A stretch of DNA of 64,000 nt from Fodinibius saliphilus. Lineage in GTDB: Bacteria > Bacteroidota > Rhodothermia > Balneolales > Balneolaceae. The position numbers were made by a program, and so were the translations under genes. The notes under the pieces are model-generated. The model was given only the letters and a program-made list of their open reading frames with translations, made no database searches and was not told where the DNA came from. Of this stretch, positions 27,200 through 36,076 are shown piece by piece (the first letter of the stretch is position 1; each line of letters starts with the position of its first letter). Where the stretch lies: the NCBI RefSeq assembly GCF_005869845.1, contig NZ_VAWF01000001.1, positions 124,001 to 188,000 of the forward strand. The letters run 5' to 3'.

Positions 27200-27517
27200 A
27201 TGTCTGTTGCAACTGTAGCTAACCAAACGATCGAAATTGACCAAGAAGGATTCATGCAAGATCACACTCAGTGGAATAAAGAGATCGCCCGAGAACTGGC
27301 GATGCAAGAAGGGATCGGGGAATTAACTGATCGACACTGGATCGTTATTGAATTCATGAGAAAAGAATATGAGGAGAAGGGGGATGGACCTTCAATTCGA
27401 AAACTGACGAAAGAAAGCGGAGTACCTACTAAGGAACTGTATAAACTGTTTCCAAAAGGACCGGCTAAAAAAGCTGCTAAAATTGCAGGAATCCCGAAAC
27501 CGACCGGATGTATCTAA
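27200..27517 (+). CDS. TusE/DsrC-like sulfur-carrier protein
   Basis: 105 residues from the ATG at 27200; an upstream GTG (27188) is less likely. Family motifs: IEIDQEGFMQDHTQWNKEIA, DRHWIVIEFMRKEY and the flexible C-terminal arm KIAGIPKPTGCI with the penultimate Cys104. DsrC proteins of sulfite-reductase systems have a second cysteine 11 residues earlier; here that position is Ala93, so this is the single-cysteine TusE-type carrier. No dsrAB or tusBCD genes are in the window. Between sqr and a dsrE2 gene, it probably moves persulfide sulfur. Confidence 0.9.
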   Translation: MSVATVANQTIEIDQEGFMQDHTQWNKEIARELAMQEGIGELTDRHWIVIEFMRKEYEEKGDGPSIRKLTKESGVPTKELYKLFPKGPAKKAAKIAGIPKPTGCI

Positions 27518-27540
27518 TTATAATTTAATGAGGTCTTATT

Positions 27541-28056
27541 ATGGAAAACTTAAACACACAAACACAGGGTAACGGAGTACCTCAAATTAAGTCGCAGCCC
27601 ATTGAAAAAGTATCAATTATAATTTCTCGCGGATCTCTTGACGGGGTTTATCCTGGGCTTATCATGGCCAACGGTGCTCGCATGGAGGGAATAGAGGTAA
27701 CGGTCTTTTTTACTTTCTTTGGGCTTGAGGCTGTTATAGATGACAAAATGGATAATCTTAAAGTGCCTACGGTTGGTAATCCGGCCATGCATATTCCCAC
27801 ATTACTTGGCAGTTTGCCCGGAATGTCTGCCTTTGCTACAAAAAAGATGAAGGATGAGATGGAAAAACTCGATATTCCGCCCGTTAGGGAATTTGTTGAG
27901 ATGATCCATGATACGGGAGCTGAAATGTATGCCTGTCGTGCGACAGTAGATATGTTCCATCTGACCAAGGATGATTTTTGTCCTCAGGTAGATGATGTAA
28001 TATCAGTGGGTAAATTTTATGAACTTTCTGAAGGAGCTCAGATCATATTCACATGA
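27541..28056 (+). CDS. dsrE2: DsrE2-like sulfurtransferase family protein
   Basis: 171 residues of the DsrE/DsrF/DrsH-like family. N-terminal IISRGSLDGVYPGLIMANGA, then EVTVFFTFFGLEAV, and a conserved cysteine in MYACRATVDMFHL (about residue 140) followed by Cys in DDFCPQ. DsrE2 proteins are small persulfide carriers, often with rhodanese and TusA. It is 23 bases downstream of the TusE-like gene; a terminator follows. Predicted soluble with one hydrophobic stretch. Confidence 0.85.
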   Translation: MENLNTQTQGNGVPQIKSQPIEKVSIIISRGSLDGVYPGLIMANGARMEGIEVTVFFTFFGLEAVIDDKMDNLKVPTVGNPAMHIPTLLGSLPGMSAFATKKMKDEMEKLDIPPVREFVEMIHDTGAEMYACRATVDMFHLTKDDFCPQVDDVISVGKFYELSEGAQIIFT

Positions 28057-28098
28057 TCATTTCATAAAAAAACTGACTTCTTAAATAAAAAATGTGAC

Positions 28099-28136
28099 TA
28101 TAAAGAGAACGTTTTTTGCGTTCTCTTTATAATTTT
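28099..28136 (+). terminator. Rho-independent terminator after the sqr operon
   Basis: A 13-bp perfect stem TATAAAGAGAACG / CGTTCTCTTTATA (28099-28111 with 28119-28131) with a T-rich loop, followed by ATTTTTA. It could work in both directions. Confidence 0.85.
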
Positions 28137-28345
28137 TAGTGTTTTACGCATTCAAAACCACGTACGTTTAGGTATTGGTAGTAGTAATAGTTCTTGGCGC
28201 TGGTTAGCCCATGCAGATGTATAAAGGATTCATTAGCAGCAAGAACATTGCATTTATCATTGTCACCGTCAATTATAACCGCAGGAAAGGGGTATCGATC
28301 GATAGGTAAATTTTTTGACGTATACGAGCTAATGGGATATGCTAC
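28136..28345 (-). pseudogene. PAS-domain protein fragment
   Basis: An open minus-strand frame of about 67 residues without a start encodes FPAVIIDGDNDKCNVLAANE and then SFIHLHGLTS, the strand-turn-helix core of a PAS domain (compare NPNPMLVFDTDTLEILAVNE in the kinase at 57922). It is bounded by an upstream in-frame stop and ends at 28136. It is too short for a functional sensor and is read as a remnant of a PAS gene. Confidence 0.4.
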
Positions 28346-28639
28346 CTATAACACAACGTTTAATATTGTTAAGGCAATTTAATATAGTAGCCAACATTTT
28401 CAACAAAATGTTTTTTGAATTTAAAAGATTCCTATTACCGTTTATTTTACAAACATTAATTTTCATTAATGAATAAAATGACGTACTTGTAGGAAAGAGC
28501 TTTACAAGCCAGTAATATTTGTTGGATATCATCTATAGAAAGCTATTACTACCTATTTGCATAATACCTAAAAGAGTCTGTTGTCGAGATAACGCCAAGG
28601 CAAGTATGTTTTAATAAAATAATGCAGAGGGCTACAGTT
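28346..28639. other. AT-rich intergenic stretch
   Basis: No credible gene or structured element found. Long runs of A/T and TTTAATAT-like sequences; marks the left side of the metal-efflux region. Confidence 0.45.
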
Positions 28640-28879
28640 ATGAAATCAACACTAAATAAAAAATTTCGTAAGTATTATCAGAGTGGCAATTATCGAGGTT
28701 TTTATAAAGTGGAAAATCGCTTTCTTAGAAACTCAAAAAGCAAGGCTGTAATCTTCTCTAATGGTGAAGAATCGATCCATACTATTGGAATGTTTACAGA
28801 AGAAGCACTAGGAAAGGCATTTGAAGCAATAGACAAGTACCATCGCAAACAGAACGCAAAAAGCACCTTGCTGACATAG
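28640..28879 (+). CDS. Small basic protein of unknown function
   Basis: 79 residues from ATG 28640, which has AGAGGG 8 bases upstream; an ATG at 28622 would add six residues. Lys/Arg-rich N-terminus (STLNKKFRKYYQSGNYRGFYK), followed by a compact segment with GEESIHTIGMFTEEALGKAFEAID. Looks like a folded small cytoplasmic protein. No family was recognised. Confidence 0.5.
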   Translation: MKSTLNKKFRKYYQSGNYRGFYKVENRFLRNSKSKAVIFSNGEESIHTIGMFTEEALGKAFEAIDKYHRKQNAKSTLLT

Positions 28880-29082
28880 CAAGTTTAGAATAAATAAAAC
28901 ATCGATAGCCACCTATCAGATAGCGTCTACCCTAAAAGTCTCGCAATGGAAAGTTAAGGGTCCTTTCTTACATTTTAGTTTGTTCAGCATATTTGGAAAC
29001 CCTGTTATATCGGTGAAACGATAAGTTGAGAGTATGGGTGTATCTTCTTTGATATTATCACCCTTTCTAACTATCCTTAAGG

Positions 29083-29535
29083 TTGTTTAAATCCATTATA
29101 CATACCGTCAAAATTACTACTGGTCTGCTGGTTATAGCAGCAAGCTTTTTCTGTATTTTATTTGGGCAAGGAGCTCATCTCCATGATTTAGACATTCACA
29201 TCAGCAATCATCTTGACGTTCATGCTCATGTCCATGCTCATGTCCATGCTCATGAAAGTCATAGTGAGCAAACCCAAGCTGATCACAACCAAGAAAATGA
29301 TACCCACCAGCATGAGGTGAACACAACCGATGATATTATCGGGACGTTAACCACTTCATATCAGGTGAGTCCTGATGTTCAATCATTTATAGCACTTGGT
29401 TTGTATGCCGGATCTGAAGCCGCCAATTTAATTCTTCAGCAATCGCCGACACTATTTGACCTACCACCGCCGAGGCCGGCAGGTAATCAATATCACTTCT
29501 GTTCTTTTTCCCGACGCGGCCCTCCTTTAGCTTAG
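29083..29535 (+). CDS. Histidine-rich envelope protein at the head of the metal-efflux operon
   Basis: 150 residues. Start is probably TTG at 29083 (no ATG in frame before the signal sequence). The N-terminal hydrophobic segment TTGLLVIAASFFCILFG is a signal peptide or anchor, followed by HDLDIHISNHLDVHAHVH and more His up to residue 75, an obvious metal-binding tract, then a Cys near the end (FCSFSRRGPP). The His tract is encoded by a 12-base tandem repeat (29221-29254). Comparable His-rich proteins precede CzcCBA sets. Probably binds zinc, cobalt or nickel in the periplasm. Confidence 0.65.
   Translation: MFKSIIHTVKITTGLLVIAASFFCILFGQGAHLHDLDIHISNHLDVHAHVHAHVHAHESHSEQTQADHNQENDTHQHEVNTTDDIIGTLTTSYQVSPDVQSFIALGLYAGSEAANLILQQSPTLFDLPPPRPAGNQYHFCSFSRRGPPLA
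29221..29254 (+). repeat. 12-bp tandem repeat encoding His-Ala-His-Val
   Basis: CATGCTCATGTC repeated almost three times, giving HAHVHAHVHAH in the protein. A slippage-prone tract whose copy number could alter metal-binding capacity. Confidence 0.8.
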
Positions 29536-29594
29536 TTATTCCTTTTTAGGAACTACCTTTCCTAACCGTATCCATTAATTACAATTCAACCACC

Positions 29595-30833
29595 ATGACA
29601 AGGTATATTCGGTGGACACTATTGCTGGTGTTATTTCCAGTAATGGTCCATGCACAATCAAGATCTATCACACTTGATGAAGCCGTCGAGCATTTTCAAC
29701 AGAACAGCCTTCAACAGGAACTGGCGCGATATGACCGGTTGCGTAAGCAGGGAGAAGCCATTCGGTACAAAACGTATCCCAATCCTGAAGTCAGCATTAA
29801 TCGCGAACAACTCAATGCTGGGACGGTCGATTACCAGGAAACGACCTACATGCTATCGCAGCCCATTGAGTTGCTGGGGCAGCCCTTTTTGCGGAATCAA
29901 AGTGCTTCCAAATCACAAAAGGCAGCGGAGCTTCAATTCGAATACGACCGGCTCCAGCTGATCTGGCAGGTAAAATCACTATATGTAGAAAACTGGCAGT
30001 TGTCACAAAAACTGGAAACCTATAATCGGGCACTGGAGGTTATTCGCAAAGTCCGTTCAGCTGCAAAGGCACGAAGAGTGGAAGGTAGTTTCTCCAGCCT
30101 TCAGGTGCAGCGATTTAATATAGAGCTCAGTCGCTACCGGAAGCAACGAGATGAGGTTCAACTTAAACGTACCCAGATAAGCAATCGACTGGCCACCTTT
30201 TTGTTTTCGGGACAAGAGCTGGATACCCAGATACAGGTTTCGGATAGCCTGACGGTCGAACCCATTAATTTTCATGAGCAGGCTCTAATACAATATGCGC
30301 TTGAAAATCGGGCTGATCTGGCAGCCTTGGAGCAGATGGTTGATGCCTCTAAGCTGCAATACAAAGTTGAAAAACGAGATCGCCTGCCCGACCTTAATCT
30401 AAATATTGGATACAAAGAACAGTCGGATGGGGTCGAGGGATTTGTCATCGGTGGTTCCATCACGCTCCCAATGATTAACCAAAATCGGGGCAATGTAACG
30501 ATTACCCAGGCTCAGACCCGTTCGCGACAGACCGAACTGGCCTTAAAGCAGCAGGTGGTACGCAACCAGGTTTCGACGGCCTACGAACGAGTGGAACTTG
30601 TATTGGAGCAGTGGTCCTCGATGAAAGAGAATGTAATGGACGGGTCCATGCTGGAAGCGGCACGGGCAGCCTACCAACAGGGACGGTATTCGCTGGTTGA
30701 ACTGCTCGATGCCACTCAGGCTTTCGTCGATGGGCAGATTATGACCTATGAAACTATCGCCGATTACAATCAGGCACTTTTTGAATTGGACGTACAGTCC
30801 GCAGGACGAATTTTTAACTCACAAAACAACTAA
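29595..30833 (+). CDS. czcC: Outer-membrane efflux protein, TolC family (CzcC-like)
   Basis: 412 residues with a signal peptide ending MVHAQS. Two TolC repeats, the first starting SITLDEAVEHFQQNSLQQEL and the second around LENRADLAALEQMVDASKL, with the beta-barrel segment LPDLNLNIGYKEQSDGVEGF and the terminal motif SLVELLDATQAFVDGQ. Forms the outer-membrane channel for the RND pump encoded next. Codon use is GC-richer than the surrounding chromosome, suggesting transfer. Confidence 0.9.
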   Translation: MTRYIRWTLLLVLFPVMVHAQSRSITLDEAVEHFQQNSLQQELARYDRLRKQGEAIRYKTYPNPEVSINREQLNAGTVDYQETTYMLSQPIELLGQPFLRNQSASKSQKAAELQFEYDRLQLIWQVKSLYVENWQLSQKLETYNRALEVIRKVRSAAKARRVEGSFSSLQVQRFNIELSRYRKQRDEVQLKRTQISNRLATFLFSGQELDTQIQVSDSLTVEPINFHEQALIQYALENRADLAALEQMVDASKLQYKVEKRDRLPDLNLNIGYKEQSDGVEGFVIGGSITLPMINQNRGNVTITQAQTRSRQTELALKQQVVRNQVSTAYERVELVLEQWSSMKENVMDGSMLEAARAAYQQGRYSLVELLDATQAFVDGQIMTYETIADYNQALFELDVQSAGRIFNSQNN

Positions 30834-30837
30834 TACT

Positions 30838-31134
30838 ATGAAACGCTTACTTCTTATTTGTTCAATCGTAACAGGATTAACGATAGCCGGATGTGGTTCA
30901 GATGATTCGGGACACAGTCATGGTGAAGACGGTGATCACACTCATGAAGCTCCGGCTCAACAATCAACTACAAATGATAGTGGCGCCGTCCATATTGGAG
31001 GTGACGACCATTCTGCAGACCATGATTCCACTCATACCCATGATGAAGAAAGTGACCACAGTCATGGAGAAGATGGGGATCATACCCATGAAGAGGATAC
31101 TCATTCACATGGAGATGAGGAACACAGTCATTAA
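30838..31134 (+). CDS. Small His-rich lipoprotein
   Basis: 98 residues. Lipobox LTIAGCG, then HSHGEDGDHTHE and several more His/Asp/Glu clusters to the C-terminus, ending DEEHSH. A longer in-frame start (30748) lies within the previous gene; ATG 30838, 4 bases after the TolC stop, is right. Its first 45 residues closely match the N-terminus of the following CzcB, so it looks like a free-standing duplicate of that metal-binding domain. Likely a periplasm-facing metal buffer. Confidence 0.8.
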   Translation: MKRLLLICSIVTGLTIAGCGSDDSGHSHGEDGDHTHEAPAQQSTTNDSGAVHIGGDDHSADHDSTHTHDEESDHSHGEDGDHTHEEDTHSHGDEEHSH

Positions 31135-31177
31135 CTCTTGTCCATCTAAAAACTTATTAGGAACAAAACTTGATGCA

Positions 31178-32833
31178 ATGAAACAACTTATAACGTTAAT
31201 CATATTTAGTACATCCTTGGTGATGACGGGGTGCGGAGGCGCCAGTGAAAAAAGCCATATGCATGGTGAAGAAGGTGATCATACGCATGAGCAGCTCGCA
31301 GAGCAAACCCAGGAAGATCATGGGCACTCCCACAATGGTGAATCGAATCACGAGCATCAGGAAGGAGAACCTCATCTTGAAGGAGCCGGTGTCATTACGC
31401 AGTGGACAGATAAGACTGAACTGTTCATGGAATACCCGGAATTGATTGTTGGACGGGAAGCTACCTTCGCTGTTCATCTGACTCGATTGTCGGATTTTCA
31501 ACCCATTTCTGAATCCGAAGTGCAGTTTGTGTTTAGCTCAGGGAGGGGCAATGAGGGTTCCCTTACCGAAACGGAAGTTCAAATTCCTGGAATTTATGGT
31601 CCTGATGTCATCTTTGATCGATCAGGACGATACGACCTTACGATCATCATTCAGGGAATGGTGAATGATACGTTACAAGTCAACGGAATCCCGGTTTATA
31701 ATTCGGTTGATGAGGTGCCCCACGGCCATGCGGAGGAAGATCCCAACCTGATTACCTTTTTAAAGGAACAGCAGTGGGATATCCCTTTTGCTACCCAAGA
31801 AGTGCAAAAGCGAACGCTTACGCAAACCGTAGATGCCACCGGGGAAATAATGGCGGCGAAAAATAGCCAGGCCGTTGTTTCAGCTCCTTTTTCAGGTATC
31901 ATCCTGTCCAGTCAAAATAGTAACCTGCCGGTCGTAGGCCAGCAGATTTCAAAAGGATCGTCTATGGCCGTACTTAATCCCGCGATCCAATCAGGTGGTG
32001 GCAACAATTATGCCCAGCAGTTTATTAATGCACAATCGGAATTGGAGTTGGCTAAAACGAATTTGGATCGCTCCAAGCGGTTGTACAAAAAGGAGGCGAT
32101 TCCACAAACGGAACTTCAAAAAGCTCGTATCAAGTACCGCCAGGCATTGACGCGATACCAGACGATCAATGAAGTAATCCAGATTGACACTACTGCTATT
32201 CATGGTTACGGGGAATCCGCTAAATCCTATCGGTTTGAGCTCAACGCTCCCATTGATGGTACGATCGTCGAATCATTCTTTACGCCGGGTATGCAGGTTG
32301 AAGCCGGTCAGCCATTGTATCGCATAGCGGATGCCTCCAAGGTATGGCTAAAAGCCAACGTTCCAGCTGCTCATCAAAGCCGCATTGCCAACGCGGGACA
32401 GGCCGCCTTTCGGGTGCAGGGAGATGACCGCTTGTATGAAATGAGTGAGTTGGATGGACGATTGATCAGCCGTGCCAACAGTATTGATCCACAGAGCCGA
32501 ACCCTTCCGTTAATTTATGAGCTCGATAATACGAAAAATGGGCTTCCTCTCGGGATGTTCTCTACCGTGCACATCAATACTGACACCAAAGAAAATGTAA
32601 TGGCGATTCCGCAATCGGCTTTAATTGAGGAAGAAGGTAACTACAACGTGTATGTCCATGTCGCTGGAGAGTCCTTCCGAAAGCAGCGCGTTACAACGGG
32701 TATTGAACATCGCGGTTGGGTAGAGATTACCTCAGGACTGCAAGGTGGAGAGCATGTAGTGACCGAAAATGCCTACCAGGTGAAATTGGCTTCGCTTTCG
32801 TCCGAGGCGCCATCCCATGGGCACACGCATTAA
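31178..32833 (+). CDS. czcB: RND efflux periplasmic adaptor (CzcB-like) with His-rich leader
   Basis: 551 residues. Lipobox MTGCG; residues 25-70 are His/Glu-rich; residues 75-185 form an added beta domain (ITQWTDKTELFMEYPELIVG and following); then the adaptor body: lipoyl half (AVVSAPFSGIILSS), alpha-hairpin, second lipoyl half (APIDGTIVESFFTPGMQVEAG), and beta-barrel and membrane-proximal domains (VTTGIEHRGWVEITSGLQGG). The frame is open further upstream, but the ATG at 31178 starts the signal peptide. Delivers or gates metal ions for CzcA. Confidence 0.9.
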   Translation: MKQLITLIIFSTSLVMTGCGGASEKSHMHGEEGDHTHEQLAEQTQEDHGHSHNGESNHEHQEGEPHLEGAGVITQWTDKTELFMEYPELIVGREATFAVHLTRLSDFQPISESEVQFVFSSGRGNEGSLTETEVQIPGIYGPDVIFDRSGRYDLTIIIQGMVNDTLQVNGIPVYNSVDEVPHGHAEEDPNLITFLKEQQWDIPFATQEVQKRTLTQTVDATGEIMAAKNSQAVVSAPFSGIILSSQNSNLPVVGQQISKGSSMAVLNPAIQSGGGNNYAQQFINAQSELELAKTNLDRSKRLYKKEAIPQTELQKARIKYRQALTRYQTINEVIQIDTTAIHGYGESAKSYRFELNAPIDGTIVESFFTPGMQVEAGQPLYRIADASKVWLKANVPAAHQSRIANAGQAAFRVQGDDRLYEMSELDGRLISRANSIDPQSRTLPLIYELDNTKNGLPLGMFSTVHINTDTKENVMAIPQSALIEEEGNYNVYVHVAGESFRKQRVTTGIEHRGWVEITSGLQGGEHVVTENAYQVKLASLSSEAPSHGHTH

Positions 32834-32873
32834 ATACGCTCTGAATTTAAAAAATTAGTTAAATCGTACTGAT

Positions 32874-35800
32874 ATGTTAGATGCAATTATTAAAGGATCA
32901 CTGAGGCAGCGACTCGTTGTTGTGGTGACTTCCCTTGTGTTATTCTTTGCCGGGGCGTATGTGGTCATCAAAATGCCTGTGGATGTGTTTCCTGATCTTA
33001 CAGCTCCCACCGTCACAGTGATGACCGAAGCGCACGGCATGGCCCCCGAGGAAGTGGAGCAATTGGTCACCCTGCCCATTGAAACAGCTACCAACGGTGC
33101 AAGCGGCGTGCGACGGGTGCGCTCGGCCACTTCAAAAGGATTTTCCATCGTCTGGGTGGAGTTTGAATGGGGCACCGATATCTACCAGGCCCGACAGATC
33201 GTCAACGAAAAACTTTCAATGGTGAGCAGTCAACTGCCGGAAGAAGTGCCCCCGCCGGTGATGGCGCCCATTACCTCCATCATGGGTGAAATTATGCTGG
33301 TGAGCGTAGAAAGTGACCGGCACTCGGAGCTAGAGATACGCACGGCTGCCGACTGGGAGATTCGGCGACGTTTGCTGGCCATCCCCGGAGTGGCCCAGGT
33401 CGTACCTATTGGCGGGGGAGTAAAACAATACCAGGTCCGCGTGGATACCGACAAGCTGAAAGCCTACGAAGTGACTTTGGATCAAGTAATGGAGGCGACC
33501 GAATCCTCCAACGAGAACTTTTCTGGCGGGTTCTTTCAGGAATACAGCCAGCAGTACACTATTCGCGGTATTGGTCGGGCTAATTCGCTGGAAGATATCA
33601 AACGGTCGGTGGTGGCTGAACGCAACAACCAGCCGATCACCATTGGCGATGTTGCCAATGTTGAAATAGCTGCTGCTCAAAAGATTGGGGATGCCTCCGT
33701 CAACGGAGATCAGGCGGTGATTATCTCCATCAAGAAACAGCCGGATACCAATACCCTTGAGCTAACTGAACGGGTTGATGAAACGCTGGCGCAGATTGAG
33801 CAAAACCTGCCCGAAGGATTTACGATCAACAGCCATATTTTTCGACAGGCCGATTTTATCGACCTTGCCATTGACAACGTGATTGAAGCCCTTCGGGATG
33901 GAGCTATACTGGTCGTCATTATATTGCTGCTTTTCCTGGCAAATATCCGTACCACGATGATTTCCCTCACGGCCATACCCCTGGCGCTCATTACATCGGT
34001 GTTTGTACTCGAATTCTTTGATATCACTATCAACACCATGACTCTGGGTGGGATGGCTATTGCCATCGGGGTGATTGTGGATGATGCCATTATCGATGTC
34101 GAGAACGTGTTCAGGCGGCTTCGTGAGAATGCCAAACTTCCGGAATCAGAGCAAAAGTCAGCCATGCAGGTGGTGTTTGAAGGGTCCAAAGAAATACGGA
34201 CTTCCATCATTAATGCCACACTGATCATCATGATTGTCTTTATTCCGCTCTTCTTTTTGAGTGGACTGCAGGGACGCATGCTGAAACCGCTGGGACTCTC
34301 CTATATCGTATCCATTGGGGCCTCCTTGGTTATAGCGATGACCGTAACACCTGTACTGTGTTACTACCTGTTGCCGGGACAAGCAGCCAAAGGTAAGCTG
34401 CAAGAAAGCTGGTTTACCAAAAAACTCAAGTCGGGCTACCAGCATGTACTGGACAACGTCCTGCGCTACAGGAAAAGTGTGCTGATCGGTACGTTAGTTC
34501 TTTTCTTAGGTACATTAGCTGTGGTACCATTCCTGGGAAGCTCTTTTCTGCCGGAATTCAATGAAGGCACGCTGGTGATCAGTGCCGTTACTATTCCCGG
34601 TACCGGACTGGATAAATCCAATGAGATAGGCCAACGGATTGAGAACATCCTGCTGGACCATCCGGCGGTTACAAGTACGGCACGACGTACAGGACGGGCA
34701 GAAATGTCCGAGCACGCCCAAGGGGTTAACGCCTCGGAGATTAATGCCGATTTAGACATCCACAAAGGGACGAGCAAGGAGCAGGTATTGGAAGAGCTGC
34801 GGTCCGACTTGAGTATGGTTTCAGGAACCAATATTACGATTGGTCAGCCCCTCGGCCACCGCATTGACCATATGCTCTCGGGTACTCGGGCCAACATTGC
34901 CGTGAAGATATTTGGCCCAGACCTATATCGTCTGCGAACGCTGGCCGAAGAGGTTCGTGGACAGATGGAAGGGGTCGAAGGCGTCGTGGATCTTTCAGTA
35001 GAACAACAGCAGAACGTACCACAAATACAGATTCGGCCCGACCGACGAGCTCTGGCTCGTTATGGGATGAACATTGGTGACCTGTCGGAGAAGGTCGATG
35101 TGGCTTTTGCGGGGGAAACGGTTTCACAGATTATCGAAGGTGACCGGTTATTTGACTTGATGGTCCGATATGATGAGGAGCACAGGGGGAATATCCAGGC
35201 CGTAAAAAATGCCGAATTAACACTTGAAAATGGGACGGTGGTACCGCTTTCGGAGCTGGCAAGCATCAAATCGCGCAGCGGACCGAATACTATTAGTCGG
35301 GAAAACGTACAACGCAAAATTGTCGTCTCGGCCAACGTGGCCGGGCGCGATCTGCGCAGTACGGTGAATGCCATAAGTGCCAGTGTCTCCGAGAATGTCA
35401 ACTTTCCGCAGGGTTATTTTGTGGAATACGGCGGTCAGTTTGAGAGCCAGGCGCAGGCGACCCGCACTATTTCACTATTAAGCATCGTTGCTATCCTGCT
35501 TATTTATCTGCTTTTATATCTGGAGTTCAGCTCCCTGAAAACAGCGCTGCTGGTGATGGTAAATCTGCCCTTTGCCCTTATTGGTGGGATTGTTATCGTA
35601 TGGTTTACCAGCGGTATTGTATCTATTGCTTCCCTGGTTGGATTTATTACGCTTTTTGGAATTGCCACCCGGAACGGAATATTGATCGTTTCCCACTACC
35701 AGTATCTGCGTTGGGAAGAGGGCAATTCCTTTATGGACGCGATCCGACAAGGTGCGATGGAGCGTCTCAATCCCATTTTAATGACTGCGCTTACTGCTGG

Positions 35801-35972
35801 GCTAGCTTTAATTCCGCTGGCATTGGCCGCCGGTGAGCCGGGAAATGAAATACAGTCGCCGATGGCACAAGTTATTCTGGGTGGACTCATTAGCTCCACC
35901 TTGCTTAACATGATTGTGATTCCGGCTCTGCTGGCACAGTTTGAGAGCAGCAAAGCAAAAATTGTAAGTTAA
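32874..35972 (+). CDS. czcA: Heavy-metal RND permease (CzcA family)
   Basis: 1032 residues; full RND architecture with 12 membrane helices and two periplasmic loops. HME-family features: first periplasmic loop VFPDLTAPTVTVMTEAHGMAP, and TM4 with GVIVDDAIIDVENVFRRLRE, supplying the Asp/Glu proton-relay residues. The met triad of copper pumps is absent, so a divalent ion such as Zn, Co or Cd is more likely. Together with genes 29595-32833 it forms a CzcCBA pump. GC content is visibly above that of flanking DNA. Confidence 0.92.
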   Translation: MLDAIIKGSLRQRLVVVVTSLVLFFAGAYVVIKMPVDVFPDLTAPTVTVMTEAHGMAPEEVEQLVTLPIETATNGASGVRRVRSATSKGFSIVWVEFEWGTDIYQARQIVNEKLSMVSSQLPEEVPPPVMAPITSIMGEIMLVSVESDRHSELEIRTAADWEIRRRLLAIPGVAQVVPIGGGVKQYQVRVDTDKLKAYEVTLDQVMEATESSNENFSGGFFQEYSQQYTIRGIGRANSLEDIKRSVVAERNNQPITIGDVANVEIAAAQKIGDASVNGDQAVIISIKKQPDTNTLELTERVDETLAQIEQNLPEGFTINSHIFRQADFIDLAIDNVIEALRDGAILVVIILLLFLANIRTTMISLTAIPLALITSVFVLEFFDITINTMTLGGMAIAIGVIVDDAIIDVENVFRRLRENAKLPESEQKSAMQVVFEGSKEIRTSIINATLIIMIVFIPLFFLSGLQGRMLKPLGLSYIVSIGASLVIAMTVTPVLCYYLLPGQAAKGKLQESWFTKKLKSGYQHVLDNVLRYRKSVLIGTLVLFLGTLAVVPFLGSSFLPEFNEGTLVISAVTIPGTGLDKSNEIGQRIENILLDHPAVTSTARRTGRAEMSEHAQGVNASEINADLDIHKGTSKEQVLEELRSDLSMVSGTNITIGQPLGHRIDHMLSGTRANIAVKIFGPDLYRLRTLAEEVRGQMEGVEGVVDLSVEQQQNVPQIQIRPDRRALARYGMNIGDLSEKVDVAFAGETVSQIIEGDRLFDLMVRYDEEHRGNIQAVKNAELTLENGTVVPLSELASIKSRSGPNTISRENVQRKIVVSANVAGRDLRSTVNAISASVSENVNFPQGYFVEYGGQFESQAQATRTISLLSIVAILLIYLLLYLEFSSLKTALLVMVNLPFALIGGIVIVWFTSGIVSIASLVGFITLFGIATRNGILIVSHYQYLRWEEGNSFMDAIRQGAMERLNPILMTALTAGLALIPLALAAGEPGNEIQSPMAQVILGGLISSTLLNMIVIPALLAQFESSKAKIVS

Positions 35973-35983
35973 AGAAACAGACT

Positions 35984-36076
35984 ATGAAATTCCTTATTCT
36001 AAAATATGCGGTGACTGCCTTCATCATAGTCTTGGTTTCGGAAGTGGAAACTAAAGGAATAAGAGACTTTAATTGA
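35984..36076 (+). pseudogene. Truncated DUF3147-like membrane protein gene
   Basis: A 30-codon frame starting ATG 12 bases after czcA encodes MKFLILKYAVTAFIIVLVSE, which is the first membrane helix of DUF3147-type proteins (about 115 residues, four helices), then diverges and stops. The remainder is missing, so this is a truncation at the right edge of the metal-efflux block. Confidence 0.55.

Noticed and set aside
28194-28382. 62-codon plus-strand frame
   Set aside because: No ribosome site or family features; the opposite strand has a PAS-like frame.
30893-31177. Upstream extension of CzcB
   Set aside because: The frame overlaps the His-rich lipoprotein gene; a signal peptide with lipobox begins at 31178.
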